Shown here piece by piece: positions 38,092 through 47,432 of a stretch of DNA of 64,000 bases. A program made the position numbers and the translations under genes. The stretch's first letter is position 1, and each line of letters opens with the position of its first letter. This stretch comes from Halobacillus litoralis (lineage in GTDB: Bacteria; Bacillota; Bacilli; Bacillales; Halobacillaceae), in the NCBI RefSeq assembly GCF_009856445.1, contig NZ_WMFA01000005.1, positions 124,001 through 188,000 of the forward strand, read 5' to 3'. A model generated the notes under the pieces. The model did no database searches. It was not told the DNA's origin and worked only from the letters and a program-made list of their open reading frames with translations.

Positions 38092-38114
38092 TTGTGGAAG
38101 ACTCAGTTTCGAGA
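38092..38114. repeat. Left 23-bp inverted end
   Basis: This 23-mer (starting TTGTGGAAGACTCAG) is repeated exactly, in inverted orientation, at 38599-38621. The two limit a 530-bp block. Confidence 0.85.
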
Positions 38115-38347
38115 CGTTTGTGAGGTGGGTTGGGGCTGCGGGGGATGACTCGCTTTCCGCGGGAGCGCGGTGAGCCTCCTCGGACTGGGTCCTGTGGGGT
38201 CTCACCATGCACTTTTTTCCCGCAGGAGTCTCGCCATCCTCCTCCGCCCCCTTGCCGTATAAGTATCTCGAAACCACTTCTGGAATAGTTACTTTCTCAC
38301 GTTGGAATTCGAACGTAACGAACTTCTAAGGATGCTACTCTGCATAA
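38092..38347 (+). repeat. Dispersed hairpin-rich repeat, copy R2
   Basis: Starts TTGTGGAAGACTCAG and has GATGACTCGCTTTCCGCGGG, CCTCCTCGGAC, CCTGTGGGGTCTCACC and AGGAGTCTCGCCATCC, ending at GAACTTCTAAGGATGC. It matches copy R1 (3.6-4.0 kb) in the same orientation but lacks R1's 160-bp insert. GGTGAG and CTCACC inside it can pair. Confidence 0.75.
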
Positions 38348-38399
38348 TAAATGCTTGTCATAGATCGCTTTGACTAATCACACCAGGATAATGGAAGTA

Positions 38400-38621
38400 C
38401 ATCCAAATTGTTACAGGGGTTCGTTCCTCCCTTACATCGAAAGGGGTGGTTGGGAAGCTGCGAGACTCCCGTGGGAGAAAGGAGATCGGCGAGATCCCGC
38501 AGGGCGTAGCCCGAGGAAGCTCGCCACTCCCCCCACAGGAAAGCGAGTAGCTTCCCAGCCATCCCCGACGCCCAATAAGGTAACGGAACCCTAAAACATC
38601 TCGAAACTGAGTCTTCCACAA
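38400..38621 (-). repeat. Dispersed hairpin-rich repeat, copy R3, inverted
   Basis: Read on the minus strand it starts with the same 23 bases as R2, then has CTACTCGCTTTCCTGTGGGG, CTTCCTCGGGCT, CCTGCGGGATCTCGCC and CACGGGAGTCTCGC, in the same order as R2. It is therefore a diverged copy lying head to head with R2. Confidence 0.7.
38599..38621. repeat. Right 23-bp inverted end
   Basis: Exact reverse complement of 38092-38114. No target-site duplication is evident outside the pair. Confidence 0.85.
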
Positions 38622-38657
38622 TCCTGCCATATACTTTAAGATGAGCCGTATGTAGGC

Positions 38658-38692
38658 ATAAAAAAGACAGGGGGAACCCCCTGTCTTTTTTA
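38658..38692 (-). terminator. Terminator of greA
   Basis: AAAAAGACAGGGG and its complement with a minimal loop and a T-run, ending immediately before the greA stop codon. Confidence 0.85.
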
Positions 38693-39169
38693 TTATTCAA
38701 CTGTGATGATTTTTACGTCGATCTCTCCGCCTGGTGTCGCGACTTTGACTTTGTCACCTACAACATGTCCAATTAAGCTTTGAGCCATTGGAGAGTCATT
38801 TGAGATTTTGCCTTCGAATGGGTCAGCTTCTGCACTTCCGACAATCGTGTATGTTTCTTCATCTCCATCCGGAAGCTCTTGGAACGTTACAGATTTACCC
38901 ATTGTCACTGTGTCGGGATTCGCATTATCATTTTCAATGATGACTGCATTTCGAATCATATTTTCCACTTGTGTAATGCGTGCTTCTACAAATGCTTGTT
39001 CATCTTTAGCTGCATCGTACTCTGAGTTCTCAGATAGGTCTCCGAAACCACGAGCGATTTTAATCCGTTCGACTACTTCTTTACGTCGCTCAGTTTTTAA
39101 GTGATGCAATTCTTCTTCTAACTTTTGTTTACCTTCTTCCGTCATATAATAACTTTTTTCTTCTGCCAT
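38693..39169 (-). CDS. greA: Transcription elongation factor GreA
   Basis: A 158-residue factor that stimulates transcript cleavage in stalled RNA polymerase. The N-terminal coiled coil ([20 protein letters not shown], then [13 protein letters not shown] with the acidic tip) is followed by the FKBP-like C-terminal domain ([18 protein letters not shown]). I chose ATG 39169 with AAAGGAGTG upstream. It is downstream of udk; a hairpin lies in the gap between them. Confidence 0.96.
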   Translation of the reverse strand: MAEEKSYYMTEEGKQKLEEELHHLKTERRKEVVERIKIARGFGDLSENSEYDAAKDEQAFVEARITQVENMIRNAVIIENDNANPDTVTMGKSVTFQELPDGDEETYTIVGSAEADPFEGKISNDSPMAQSLIGHVVGDKVKVATPGGEIDVKIITVE

Positions 39170-39222
39170 GGTCCAAATACACTCCTTTAAATACAAGAAA
39201 AAATGATGTCCTTAATATAGGA

Positions 39223-39249
39223 AATGAGCAGTACGACTGTACGCTCATT
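39223..39249 (-). promoter_or_regulatory. Hairpin in the udk-greA gap
   Basis: AATGAGC and GTAC pair with GTAC and GCTCATT, with one bulged base and a 4-base loop. No T-run follows on either strand close by, so it is not a standard terminator. It lies about 55 bases upstream of the greA start and could be an attenuator, pause site or processing site. Confidence 0.4.
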
Positions 39250-39331
39250 AAAGATAATTAACTATACTTTACCCGAGGACATTATGATTTAGAACTACTA
39301 GTGAAAACTATGCCAGATTTTTGGTAGTATT

Positions 39332-39985
39332 TCAACTATTTTCTTTCGTCACTGTTTGTCCTTTTTCGTAGAGAACCGTTTGGATCTTCGTTGCCATAAG
39401 ATCAATGGCCACGTGGTTTTGTCCACCTTCTGGGATAATAATATCCGAGTACCGTTTCGTCGGTTCTACGAATTGCAAGTGCATAGGACGAACGACGTTG
39501 ATATATTGTTCGATGACAGAGTCAAGTGAACGGCCTCTCTCATTAATATCTCTCATTAATCTACGGATAATTCTTACGTCTGCATCTGTATCTACAAAAA
39601 CTTTTATATCCATGAGATCTCTGAGACGTTCATCTTCCAGGACAAGAATCCCTTCAACGATAATTACTTCTTTAGGTTCGACATGAATGGTTTCATCTGA
39701 ACGGGTATGCATCTTATAATCATAGACCGGTTTTTCTACAGGCTTTTGTTCAAGCAATTGTTCCAAATGCTCAATGAGAAGGTCATTATCGAAAGCTAGA
39801 GGATGATCATAGTTTGTTTGTAACCTCTCCTCGAACGGTACATCACTTTGATCTTTATAATAATAATCCTGTTCTAGCATTAATAACGTCTTATCTGTAA
39901 AGCGCTGGATGATCGAACGAGTGACACTCGTTTTCCCTGATCCTGATCCTCCCGCTACTCCAATCACTACTGGTTTATCACTCAT
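39332..39985 (-). CDS. udk: Uridine kinase
   Basis: A 217-residue kinase of the pyrimidine salvage pathway that phosphorylates uridine and cytidine. The P-loop is [15 protein letters not shown] (about residues 9-23), and there are family blocks [23 protein letters not shown] and [14 protein letters not shown] chose ATG 39985, preceded by AAAGGAG; the frame open to 40015 is less likely. The gene follows trmR and precedes greA. Confidence 0.95.
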   Translation of the reverse strand: MSDKPVVIGVAGGSGSGKTSVTRSIIQRFTDKTLLMLEQDYYYKDQSDVPFEERLQTNYDHPLAFDNDLLIEHLEQLLEQKPVEKPVYDYKMHTRSDETIHVEPKEVIIVEGILVLEDERLRDLMDIKVFVDTDADVRIIRRLMRDINERGRSLDSVIEQYINVVRPMHLQFVEPTKRYSDIIIPEGGQNHVAIDLMATKIQTVLYEKGQTVTKENS

Positions 39986-40025
39986 GCTCCTGGGTGCTCC
40001 TTTCATCCATTTCATTCTTATCTAA

Positions 40026-40667
40026 TTATTTGTGCTTATGTTTCTTTTTCGTAATTGCAACCCCGTCTCCGATGGGCACAATGGTTGTATTATAATCAGG
40101 ATGCTGGACAAGCCATTCATTAAATCTCCGGATCTTACCAGCGATCTTCGCCATTCTTGGGCTTGCTTCTGAATCGTCAGCCACTAACCCTTTAAATAGT
40201 ACATTATCAGAAAGAATGACGCCTTGATCGGATACCATCGGGGAATACAGATGGAAAAATTCTTCATACTTCCCCTTCGCTGCATCGATAAATAATAAAT
40301 CAAACTGACCATCTTTTTCAATGGTAGATGCTACCTCTAGCGCATCGCCGTGTATGACATGGATCTGTTCCTCTGCGTTCATAGCCTTAATATTCTTCAA
40401 GGCTTCTTTATATCGCTGTTCATCACGTTCGACCGTTATTATATGACTACCTGGGCAAGCTTCCAGCATTCGAAGCGCTGAATAACCAATAGCTGTGCCA
40501 ATCTCCAGGATTTTTTTTGGTTGGTGGATCCTGAGAAGCTGCATGAGAAAATCGATTCCTAACGGTTCCATGATTGGTACGCGCTGTTTTTCTGCTTCGG
40601 ATTCCATTTTCTTTACATCTTTGGAAGGCTCTGAAAGCAATGACTGCAAATATTCTTCTTGATTCAC
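40026..40667 (-). CDS. trmR: O-methyltransferase, tRNA 5-hydroxyuridine methyltransferase TrmR
   Basis: A 213-residue class I methyltransferase of the YrrM group. It has ILEIGTAIGYSALRMLEACP as motif I, GDALEVAS and LLFIDAAKGKYEEFF with the metal-binding Asp, and LSDNVLFKG. B. subtilis TrmR makes 5-methoxyuridine at tRNA position 34 from 5-hydroxyuridine. The 5-hydroxyuridine-forming genes trhP1 and trhP2 normally lie between trmR and udk but are not present here; udk follows directly. Confidence 0.88.
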   Translation of the reverse strand: MNQEEYLQSLLSEPSKDVKKMESEAEKQRVPIMEPLGIDFLMQLLRIHQPKKILEIGTAIGYSALRMLEACPGSHIITVERDEQRYKEALKNIKAMNAEEQIHVIHGDALEVASTIEKDGQFDLLFIDAAKGKYEEFFHLYSPMVSDQGVILSDNVLFKGLVADDSEASPRMAKIAGKIRRFNEWLVQHPDYNTTIVPIGDGVAITKKKHKHK

Positions 40668-40724
40668 CGAGTTTCACCCTTCCATTCATTTTTACATCCG
40701 GTTTACAACCCCACTATTTTAACA

Positions 40725-40768
40725 TAAAAAAAAGAAGGAATGCGAGTATCTTTTTGCATTCCTTCTAA
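40725..40768 (-). terminator. Terminator of mltG
   Basis: AGAAGGAATGC (40733-40743) and GCATTCCTTCT (40756-40766) with eight T on the minus strand. It separates mltG from trmR. Confidence 0.85.
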
Positions 40769-40775
40769 AAACATG

Positions 40776-41900
40776 TTAATTAATATACTTATCTTTCAGT
40801 TGGTTATGTTCTTCCAGTGAACTCGCGTAATGGATCTCTCCACTGCTATCAGCAAGGAAATAGAAAAACTCATGCTCTTCTGGTTTCGCAGCTGCCTGAA
40901 GAGAGTTCTCATTGAAGTTTGAAATCGGCCCGACTGGCAGTCCGGTTATATAATAGGTATTATATGGAGATTCGATTTCAAGGTCTTCATACAGGACACG
41001 GTCTTTATGTTCGCCATGGGCATAAAGCACGGTGGGGTCTGTTTGAAGCTTCATATCTTTACCTAGACGATTTTGAAACACGCCGGAAATCATTTTACGG
41101 CTTTTTTCTGTACGTGCTTCGTTTTCGAGAAGAGATGCCATCGTGACGAGGTCATGCACATTCTCAAGCCCTTCAAGGTTCCCCATCTGATTGACGTAAG
41201 GAAGGACCACAGCCTGTGTCTTATCCAGCATTTTCTTCACAACCTGATCGATGGTTGGATCTTCGACATAGACGTCATAGGTCGCAGCAAACAAATACCC
41301 TTCTAATGGGTGTCGGATTTCTTCATTCAATATATCCTCTGTCAATAGCTGAGGATATTCAGACATCTTTTCTTTCACATAAGATTCATTATTCACTTTT
41401 TCCATGAACTCTTCCTTAGTAAATGGTAAGTCTTCTGCGTAAACTTCAGCGATCTGCTCCAGGTTACGCCCTTCAGGGACAGTCACTTTGTACACAGGTT
41501 CTTTCACCAGCTTACCTGATTTTAAGGTCTCAATAATTTCATTCAGTGTCATGGAAGATGTGAACTGATAATTTCCCGCTTGGAAACCAGATTCATTCTT
41601 AAATTTTGTATAAAAACGGAAAATCAAGTCGTTTTTGATGATATCATTCTTTTCAAGGATACTTGCTATCGAAGATGTTGAAGATCCTAAAGGGATATCG
41701 ACATTGATTTGTTTATCATTCCCTGGCTCTACAGGCTCTAAAGCAGACTTCACGTATAAATAGCCAGAAACTCCGCCGATCAAAAGAGCAAGAATCAGGA
41801 CCGTGAGAATGATTGACACGATTTTCCTCACTTTACTTGCTTCCTCTATTCTATTTTTCAATCTTTTTTTATATTGATTTTTAAAGTCAGAATTAGACAA
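40776..41900 (-). CDS. mltG: Endolytic murein transglycosylase MltG
   Basis: A 374-residue YceG-family enzyme that cuts nascent glycan strands. A cytoplasmic N-terminus and one membrane helix (IVSIILTVLILALLIGGVSG, about 27-47) precede a LysM-like part (about 60-130). The catalytic domain has TVPEGRNLEQIAEVYAEDL and the catalytic Glu in MASLLENEARTEK, ending with GLPVGPISNFNENSLQAAA. The start follows AAGGGGGAAGTCCGT. Confidence 0.95.
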   Translation of the reverse strand: MSNSDFKNQYKKRLKNRIEEASKVRKIVSIILTVLILALLIGGVSGYLYVKSALEPVEPGNDKQINVDIPLGSSTSSIASILEKNDIIKNDLIFRFYTKFKNESGFQAGNYQFTSSMTLNEIIETLKSGKLVKEPVYKVTVPEGRNLEQIAEVYAEDLPFTKEEFMEKVNNESYVKEKMSEYPQLLTEDILNEEIRHPLEGYLFAATYDVYVEDPTIDQVVKKMLDKTQAVVLPYVNQMGNLEGLENVHDLVTMASLLENEARTEKSRKMISGVFQNRLGKDMKLQTDPTVLYAHGEHKDRVLYEDLEIESPYNTYYITGLPVGPISNFNENSLQAAAKPEEHEFFYFLADSSGEIHYASSLEEHNQLKDKYIN

Positions 41901-42057
41901 ACGGACTTCCCCCTTTCATCCGGTTCATTATACTATAAAGTGAAAGAATCTTTCTACATATTCCCTTAATTTTCTACAAGGACTAGCGTATTCCGAGGTT
42001 TTGCTACAAGCGTTCGTGAGTCAAGTCGAAGAAATGTAGTGTTCCATCTTAAGGTAT

Positions 42058-42092
42058 AATAAAAGCCTGCAGCTGATCGCTGCAGGCTTTTG
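42058..42092 (-). terminator. Terminator of the alaS-ireB-ruvX-yrzB unit
   Basis: A 13-bp perfect stem (42061-42073 with 42079-42091), 5-base loop, T-rich on the minus strand, immediately after yrzB. Confidence 0.85.
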
Positions 42093-42095
42093 GCA

Positions 42096-42380
42096 TTACG
42101 TCAAATCTTCATCTGTCAACGTGTTCAACATTTCTTCAACCATTTCCCATTCATCATCGGATTCGATTTGGAAGAGAGCAAGGTCATCCTCTTCGTTCCC
42201 TTTTTCTTCGTAACGGAATGCGAAGACTTCTACTTCTTCGCCATCCTTTTGTTCAGCAGGGACCACTGCAATGTAAGAATGTCCGGTTTGTTCTACATCA
42301 AAGGTGAACAACACTTCAAATAAATGCTCTTCCCCATTTTCATCAGGAATGATGATACGTTCTTCTTTTTCTAGTGCCAT
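42096..42380 (-). CDS. yrzB: DUF1292 protein YrzB
   Basis: A 94-residue, very acidic protein (EERIIIPDENGEEHLFEVLF, then many Glu/Asp). DUF1292 proteins are small, conserved in Firmicutes and always near ruvX and the IreB gene; the function is unknown. It is 15 bases downstream of ruvX. Confidence 0.9.
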   Translation of the reverse strand: MALEKEERIIIPDENGEEHLFEVLFTFDVEQTGHSYIAVVPAEQKDGEEVEVFAFRYEEKGNEEDDLALFQIESDDEWEMVEEMLNTLTDEDLT

Positions 42381-42395
42381 ATTAAAACGTCCTCC

Positions 42396-42812
42396 TTATT
42401 GTTTCGAATCCAAGTAACTTTGCAAGATCATGACAGCGGCCATTTTATCAATGACTTTTTTCCGTTTTTTCCTGCTGACATCTGCATCCAGCAGCACGCG
42501 TTCAGCTGCCATTGTTGTTAAGCGTTCATCCCAAAGGTGTGTTTGGAGATGAAATTCTTCTTCCAGCCATGAGGCGAAAGTCTGGCTCGCTTCTCCTCTT
42601 GGGCCGACCGTACCATTCATATTCTTTGGAAACCCTACGACTGCTTCCGTCACGTCATGGTCACGTATGACTTCTCTTAGCGGCTCTTTAGCCGTATTGT
42701 AGTCCTGCTCGTCCCAACGGAGTGTGGTGAGGCCTTGGGCCGTCCAGCCCAAAGCATCCGAAATGGCGATGCCAATCGTTTTTTCGCCCACATCCAATCC
42801 TATTTTTTTCAT
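42396..42812 (-). CDS. ruvX: Putative Holliday junction resolvase RuvX/YqgF
   Basis: A 138-residue RNase H-fold protein. It opens [19 protein letters not shown] with the first catalytic Asp, then [18 protein letters not shown] and [14 protein letters not shown]. The family is annotated as resolvase, and E. coli YqgF has also been implicated in 16S rRNA 5' end maturation. It overlaps the ireB stop by 4 bases. Confidence 0.94.
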   Translation of the reverse strand: MKKIGLDVGEKTIGIAISDALGWTAQGLTTLRWDEQDYNTAKEPLREVIRDHDVTEAVVGFPKNMNGTVGPRGEASQTFASWLEEEFHLQTHLWDERLTTMAAERVLLDADVSRKKRKKVIDKMAAVMILQSYLDSKQ

Positions 42813-43081
42813 TCAATGCCCTCTTTATTCTCTTTGATGTAAGATTTAACCAGCTCTTCAATCAACTCATCCCGCTCAATCTTGCGGATTAAGTTTCTGG
42901 CATCCTGATGACGAGGAATGTATGCAGGGTCGCCTGAAAGCAAATATCCGACAATCTGGTTGATCGGATTGTACCCTTTCTCTTGTAATGCTCCGTAAAC
43001 AGATAGAAGTACGGATCGGACATCTTGATCAAACGGTTCTTCAGAGAAGTTGAACCTCATCGTTTTATCCATTGAACTCAT
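42809..43081 (-). CDS. ireB: IreB family regulatory phosphoprotein
   Basis: A 90-residue protein (YrzL/UPF0297) with [20 protein letters not shown] and [19 protein letters not shown]. In Enterococcus, IreB is phosphorylated by the Ser/Thr kinase IreK and modulates cephalosporin resistance. The place between alaS and ruvX is conserved across Firmicutes. I chose ATG 43081, following GAGGTGACTGTA; a GTG at 43090 lies in that SD. Confidence 0.92.
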   Translation of the reverse strand: MSSMDKTMRFNFSEEPFDQDVRSVLLSVYGALQEKGYNPINQIVGYLLSGDPAYIPRHQDARNLIRKIERDELIEELVKSYIKENKEGIE

Positions 43082-43144
43082 TACAGTCACCTCGCACTTT
43101 GTAGTATTTACTCTATTATATACCTAATTCTTCGATAGGAAAAA

Positions 43145-45781
43145 CTAGGCGTTTTGACTTGCGTATTCCTTGGCATATTCAAGTGCCTCTGGAATTTTAG
43201 AAGCGTCTTTACCTCCCGCTTGGGCCATGTCAGGACGACCTCCACCGCCGCCTCCACATCGTGTAGCTGCTTCTTTAATCAATTGACCTGCATGGTATCC
43301 TTTTTCTACTAAATCCTTCGATACTCCTGCAATCAATTGAACTTTATCTCCATTCGGAGCCGCTAGAAGGATCATTCCGGAGTCAAGTTTCTGTTTCAGA
43401 TCATCAACCATGGTTCTGAGAGCATTCATATCTTTTACATCCACTTGCTTAGCAAGAACCTTCACACCGTTAACTTCCTCCACTTCATCCAGGATGTTGG
43501 AGGCTTCCATGTTCGAAAGTTTCGCACTTAGCGATTCATTTTCTTTTTGAAGGTCTTTCATTTCTTTATGAAGGACTTCTATTCGTTCTGGAACCTGATC
43601 GGGCTTAGTCTTCAGCTGCTCACCGGCTTTTTTCAGCAATGCCTCTTTGCCATTCATATACATATACGCATCCTTAGCTGTGACAGCCTCGATCCTTCTG
43701 GTGCCAGCACCAATTCCGGACTCTGAAATAATCTTGAATAAGCCGATCTCGGCGGTGTTCATAACATGACAGCCCCCGCACAGCTCAAGGCTGTAATCGC
43801 CAACCTGCACAACTCTGACTGTGTCGCCATATTTCTCACCGAATAAGGCCATCGCTCCCTTGGCTTTGGCTTCTTCAATAGAATTAATCTCAATGGAAAC
43901 TGGCATGGACTGCCATACTTTTTCATTAACGATGGCCTCAATTTTCTCCATCTCTTCGTTCGTTACAGAACCAAAGTGAGAAAAGTCAAAGCGCAGGCGA
44001 TCTGGAGCTACGAGAGAACCGGCTTGATTCACATGTTCGCCAAGCACATCTTTTAAAGCTTGATGCAGAAGGTGAGTCGCTGTATGGTTTTTAACAATAA
44101 AGGAACGTCCACTTTGATCGACTTCTGCCTTCACTGCGGCTCCTTTTTCTATAGAACCTTGTTTAATCACCGCTTCATGCATATGCTGACCATTGGGCGC
44201 TTTTTGGACATTGGTGACTTCAACGACAGCAGATTCCGTTTTCAGGAAACCACGGTCAGCGATTTGACCACCACTCTCCGCATAGAAAGGTGTCTGCGAT
44301 AGGAATAGATAAACCGTGTCGCCCTCTTCGGCATATCCATTGAACTCTTTCCCTTTAATCAGTTCCACAATTTCCGTTTCAACTTGAAGGGTATCATAAC
44401 CTACGAATTCACTGTCGACATGAACGTCACCCAGCACACCATCCTGAACTTGCATAGAGTCCGTCTTCTGACGGGCGCTGCGCGCGCGCTCCCGCTGCTT
44501 TTGCATCTCATTTTGGAAACCTTCTTCATCAATAGTGAAGCCAGCTTCCGCTACATACTCTTCCGTCAACTCTTTAGGGAAGCCATACGTATCATATAAA
44601 CGGAAGACTTCCGTTCCGGGGAACACGTTACTTCCCTTCTCTGTTTCCTGTTTGATGATGCTGGAAAGAATCTGCAACCCATCATTCAATGTTTCGTGGA
44701 AACGTGTTTCTTCTGTCTGAATGACGTTTTGAATGAATGCTTCTTTTTCTTTCACTTCCGGATAAAAGTCAACCATGATTTTAGAGACTTCAGGAACCAG
44801 TTTATACATGAACGGTTTGTCAATTCCGATCTGCTTGGCAAAGCGTACCGCTCTACGAAGCAGGCGGCGCAGAACGTAACCACGTCCTTCATTCGAAGGC
44901 AGGGCTCCATCACTGACTGCGAAAGTAACGGTTCTCATATGGTCTGCAATTACTTTGAAGGAAGCATCTGTATCAAAACTGTCCTCATAATTTTTATTCG
45001 CCATTTTTTCCGTTGCTTTGATAATTGGAAGGAATAAATCTGTCTCAAAGTTCGTTTCTGTTTCTTGAATAACACAAACGATACGCTCAAGTCCCATCCC
45101 TGTATCAATGTTTTTCTTAGGAAGTGGTGTATAAGTATCATCAGGGTTGTGATTGAATTGAGAGAAGACAAGATTCCAGATTTCTAAATAGCGCTCATTT
45201 TCTCCGCCAGGGTATAATTCCGGATCACTTGTATCATTCCCGTATTTCTCTCCACGGTCATAAAAGATCTCTGTATTCGGCCCACTTGGCCCTTCTCCGA
45301 TATCCCAGAAATTTTCCTCAATACGGATAATGCGCTCTTCATCCAGACCGATTTTATCTTTCCAGATTTGGTAAGCCTCATCATCTTCCGGGTGGACGGT
45401 AACAGACAGCCTTTCCGGGTCGAACCCAATCCACTGGTCACTCGTAAGGAATTCCCAGGCCCATTCCATTGCTTCTTCCTTGAAATAATCTCCAATTGAA
45501 AAATTACCGAGCATCTCAAAGAAAGTGTGGTGTCTCGCCGTGAATCCTACGTTTTCGATATCATTCGTACGGATGGATTTCTGAGCGTTTACAATTCGAG
45601 GGTTTTCAGGAATGACGCGGCCATCAAAATATTTTTTTAATGTGGCCACTCCACTATTGATCCATAGAAGTGTAGGATCTTCATGAGGGACAAGTGACGC
45701 ACTTGGTTCTACGCTATGTCCTTTTTCTTTAAAGAAGTCAAGAAACATTTGACGGACTTCCGCTGATGTTAATGATTTCAT
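43145..45781 (-). CDS. alaS: Alanine--tRNA ligase
   Basis: An 878-residue class II synthetase. The catalytic core starts [20 protein letters not shown], with motif 2 in [20 protein letters not shown]. The editing domain has the zinc/active-site HTATHLLH and CGGCH, and the C-Ala domain has a Gly-rich segment and ends [15 protein letters not shown]. The length is normal. Transcription is controlled by the T-box upstream, so it responds to uncharged tRNA-Ala. Confidence 0.97.
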   Translation of the reverse strand: MKSLTSAEVRQMFLDFFKEKGHSVEPSASLVPHEDPTLLWINSGVATLKKYFDGRVIPENPRIVNAQKSIRTNDIENVGFTARHHTFFEMLGNFSIGDYFKEEAMEWAWEFLTSDQWIGFDPERLSVTVHPEDDEAYQIWKDKIGLDEERIIRIEENFWDIGEGPSGPNTEIFYDRGEKYGNDTSDPELYPGGENERYLEIWNLVFSQFNHNPDDTYTPLPKKNIDTGMGLERIVCVIQETETNFETDLFLPIIKATEKMANKNYEDSFDTDASFKVIADHMRTVTFAVSDGALPSNEGRGYVLRRLLRRAVRFAKQIGIDKPFMYKLVPEVSKIMVDFYPEVKEKEAFIQNVIQTEETRFHETLNDGLQILSSIIKQETEKGSNVFPGTEVFRLYDTYGFPKELTEEYVAEAGFTIDEEGFQNEMQKQRERARSARQKTDSMQVQDGVLGDVHVDSEFVGYDTLQVETEIVELIKGKEFNGYAEEGDTVYLFLSQTPFYAESGGQIADRGFLKTESAVVEVTNVQKAPNGQHMHEAVIKQGSIEKGAAVKAEVDQSGRSFIVKNHTATHLLHQALKDVLGEHVNQAGSLVAPDRLRFDFSHFGSVTNEEMEKIEAIVNEKVWQSMPVSIEINSIEEAKAKGAMALFGEKYGDTVRVVQVGDYSLELCGGCHVMNTAEIGLFKIISESGIGAGTRRIEAVTAKDAYMYMNGKEALLKKAGEQLKTKPDQVPERIEVLHKEMKDLQKENESLSAKLSNMEASNILDEVEEVNGVKVLAKQVDVKDMNALRTMVDDLKQKLDSGMILLAAPNGDKVQLIAGVSKDLVEKGYHAGQLIKEAATRCGGGGGGRPDMAQAGGKDASKIPEALEYAKEYASQNA

Positions 45782-45841
45782 TTGTTAATAACCTCCTCAA
45801 TTTCTTCAATAGTATAGAGACCGTTCCAGACGAAGAGGAAC

Positions 45842-46102
45842 AAAAAAACCCCGTCCCTGCCTTTAATTCGGCAGGGACGGGGTTTCGTTTCCGCGGTACC
45901 ACCCTGGTTATAGACAATCAAGTCTATCAGCTTGAATGCCTGTAACGTGGCATGACTCCGGCGGGAATTAACCGCACTCTGGAATAGCTTTCAACAACCT
46001 TCATGCAATGCGTTTTTCAGCCTGGAACGCACCTCTCTGAACATGAGAAAATCGCCTACTTTTTTCCTTCATCGTGTTCTTTCGTCCTTATAGTCTTTGC
46101 TA
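45842..46102 (-). promoter_or_regulatory. T-box leader of alaS
   Basis: The T-box core AGGGTGGTACCGCGG (45891-45905, minus strand) is followed by a 16-bp terminator stem (45846-45861 with 45870-45885) and seven T. Stem I features AGAGAG and a hairpin (TGCGTT with AACGCA) precede the probable specifier GCA (alanine) at 46004-46006. Uncharged tRNA-Ala should bind and permit antitermination. The specifier is assigned by analogy with the hisS leader in this window and is less certain than the T-box itself. Confidence 0.93.
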
Positions 46103-46108
46103 AGCGTA

Positions 46109-46137
46109 ATTATAGATAACTGATCTTCATCTGTCAA
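46109..46137 (-). promoter_or_regulatory. Consensus SigA promoter of alaS
   Basis: TTGACA (46132-46137), exactly 17 bases, TATAAT (46109-46114): a full consensus promoter. The -35 box lies inside the last codons of the upstream permease gene. Confidence 0.9.
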
Positions 46138-47194
46138 TGTTTAACCTTCCTGTACGGATTTCAGAGGCTACTACTTTTAAACAGGTCAACACAGGAACGG
46201 CTAAAATCAGTCCAGGGATCCCTGCCACTTCTCCGCCAACCAGTAAGGCCAGGATGATGAACAAGGGGTGGATATGGATACTCTTCCCCATGATGTATGG
46301 AGAGAGGAGGTTTCCTTCGACCAGTTGAATGACCAGGATGACAGCTAATGTAAAAAGGAGAGTATTCACACTGACAGTAAGAGCAACAATGACCGCAGGA
46401 CCCGCTCCAAGAAGAGGTCCAAAATTGGGGATGATATTCGTAAGTCCGGCAATTAATCCTAAGACTAAAGGGTAAGGTAAATCAATGAACCAAAACCCCG
46501 CGGTAGCTAGTACACCAACGAATAAACTAATCAATAGCTGCCCCCGGATATAGCCTCCAAGAGAATCATTCAATTCTCTGACCAACCGCTTGGATTCCTC
46601 ATGCCATTTGGAAGGGAGTAGTAAAACCAGAGCTTTCCCGATGCTCTTATAGTCTTTGAGAAAATAAAACGTCATCACAGGCACAACAGCTAGCAGAACA
46701 ATCATATTAAAGATTCCGCTAAGACCAGCGAGCAGCGCCAAGACTCTTCCGCTTACCCATTCTTCAAAGCTTGCAAAGCGTGCATCCACTTCATGATGCA
46801 GACCATCCGGCAATTTTTCTGTTTGCGCATAAAGCTGCTTGGTCCAATTCTGATAGGATTCAACCAAGGAAGGCAAGTGTTCATTTAAAAGCTTTAATTG
46901 ATCCAGCAAACGTGGAATACCCTTATATAAACCAAAGGCCGTCAAGGAAAAGAACAGCACAAAAATGACAAGTATGCTGACTGTGCGGGACAGGCCAAGG
47001 TCCTCGATCATGTGCACGAGTGGATGCAGCAAAAGGGATAAAACGAGAGCAAGCAAAAACGGCAGCAGCACTTTCCCCATGACAATTAGTACACCGTCAT
47101 AATAAGGGAACAACCAGGCTAACAGTAAGAGAGAAAGTAAGATGATAAAAAAGATGGTGAATCTCCGTAACCATTTCGAGGAGCGATCACTCAT
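46127..47194 (-). CDS. AI-2E family transporter
   Basis: A 355-residue membrane protein of the AI-2E (PerM/YrrI) family, with about eight helices. Conserved parts are GGYIRGQLLISLFVGVLATA and GLIAGLTNIIPNFGPLLGAG. Members have been linked to export of autoinducer or Na+(Li+)/H+ exchange, but the substrate cannot be told from sequence. Position next to alaS matches B. subtilis yrrI. It starts 6 bases after the zinc-ribbon gene and is probably cotranscribed with it. Confidence 0.9.
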   Translation of the reverse strand: MSDRSSKWLRRFTIFFIILLSLLLLAWLFPYYDGVLIVMGKVLLPFLLALVLSLLLHPLVHMIEDLGLSRTVSILVIFVLFFSLTAFGLYKGIPRLLDQLKLLNEHLPSLVESYQNWTKQLYAQTEKLPDGLHHEVDARFASFEEWVSGRVLALLAGLSGIFNMIVLLAVVPVMTFYFLKDYKSIGKALVLLLPSKWHEESKRLVRELNDSLGGYIRGQLLISLFVGVLATAGFWFIDLPYPLVLGLIAGLTNIIPNFGPLLGAGPAVIVALTVSVNTLLFTLAVILVIQLVEGNLLSPYIMGKSIHIHPLFIILALLVGGEVAGIPGLILAVPVLTCLKVVASEIRTGRLNIDR

Positions 47195-47200
47195 GAATCA

Positions 47201-47377
47201 TCAAGATCCTTGCTGATAAAAAATATCATTCAAAGAGCTTAGACTGCCATCTTCCTCAATTTGGTTGATATTTATTTTCCCATCTTCAATCGTTAACTCC
47301 AGGCAGCAATTCCAACAGTAGTATTGTTCGTTACCAATTTTTCCTAGGTTCTTATTATTGCAGTTCGGACATCTCAT
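47201..47377 (-). CDS. Small zinc-ribbon protein, YrzR-like
   Basis: A 58-residue protein with two zinc-binding pairs, MRCPNCNNKN and YYCWNCCLEL, then a short acidic tail with EEDGSLSSLNDIF. It resembles B. subtilis YrzR; the function is unknown. I chose ATG 47377, preceded by AAAGGAGTATGTCCG, over the open frame to 47401. The extra Cys after the second pair (CWNCC) is noted. Confidence 0.7.
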   Translation of the reverse strand: MRCPNCNNKNLGKIGNEQYYCWNCCLELTIEDGKININQIEEDGSLSSLNDIFYQQGS

Positions 47378-47432
47378 CGGACATACTCCTTTTTTTACCA
47401 AATAGTATGTCCACGAAAATGAGATTCATACA

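Larger units (their letters stand above)
38012..38657. other. Intergenic region occupied by repeat copies R2 and R3
   Basis: No gene is supported here. The block consists of two head-to-head repeat copies. Short frames on both strands (for example 38062-38277, 38370-38594 and 38374-38700) lack SD sequences and conserved features, and represent translated repeat DNA. Confidence 0.65.

Noticed and set aside
38062-38700. Short frames in the repeat region near 38.1-38.7 kb
   Set aside because: They fall in palindromic repeat DNA, occur on both strands, lack SD sequences and do not resemble proteins.
44450-44600. GC-rich alternating stretch (GCGCGCGC) inside alaS as a regulatory or Z-DNA signal
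   Set aside because: It encodes ERARSARQK-like residues in frame in alaS and is explained by Arg/Ala codons.
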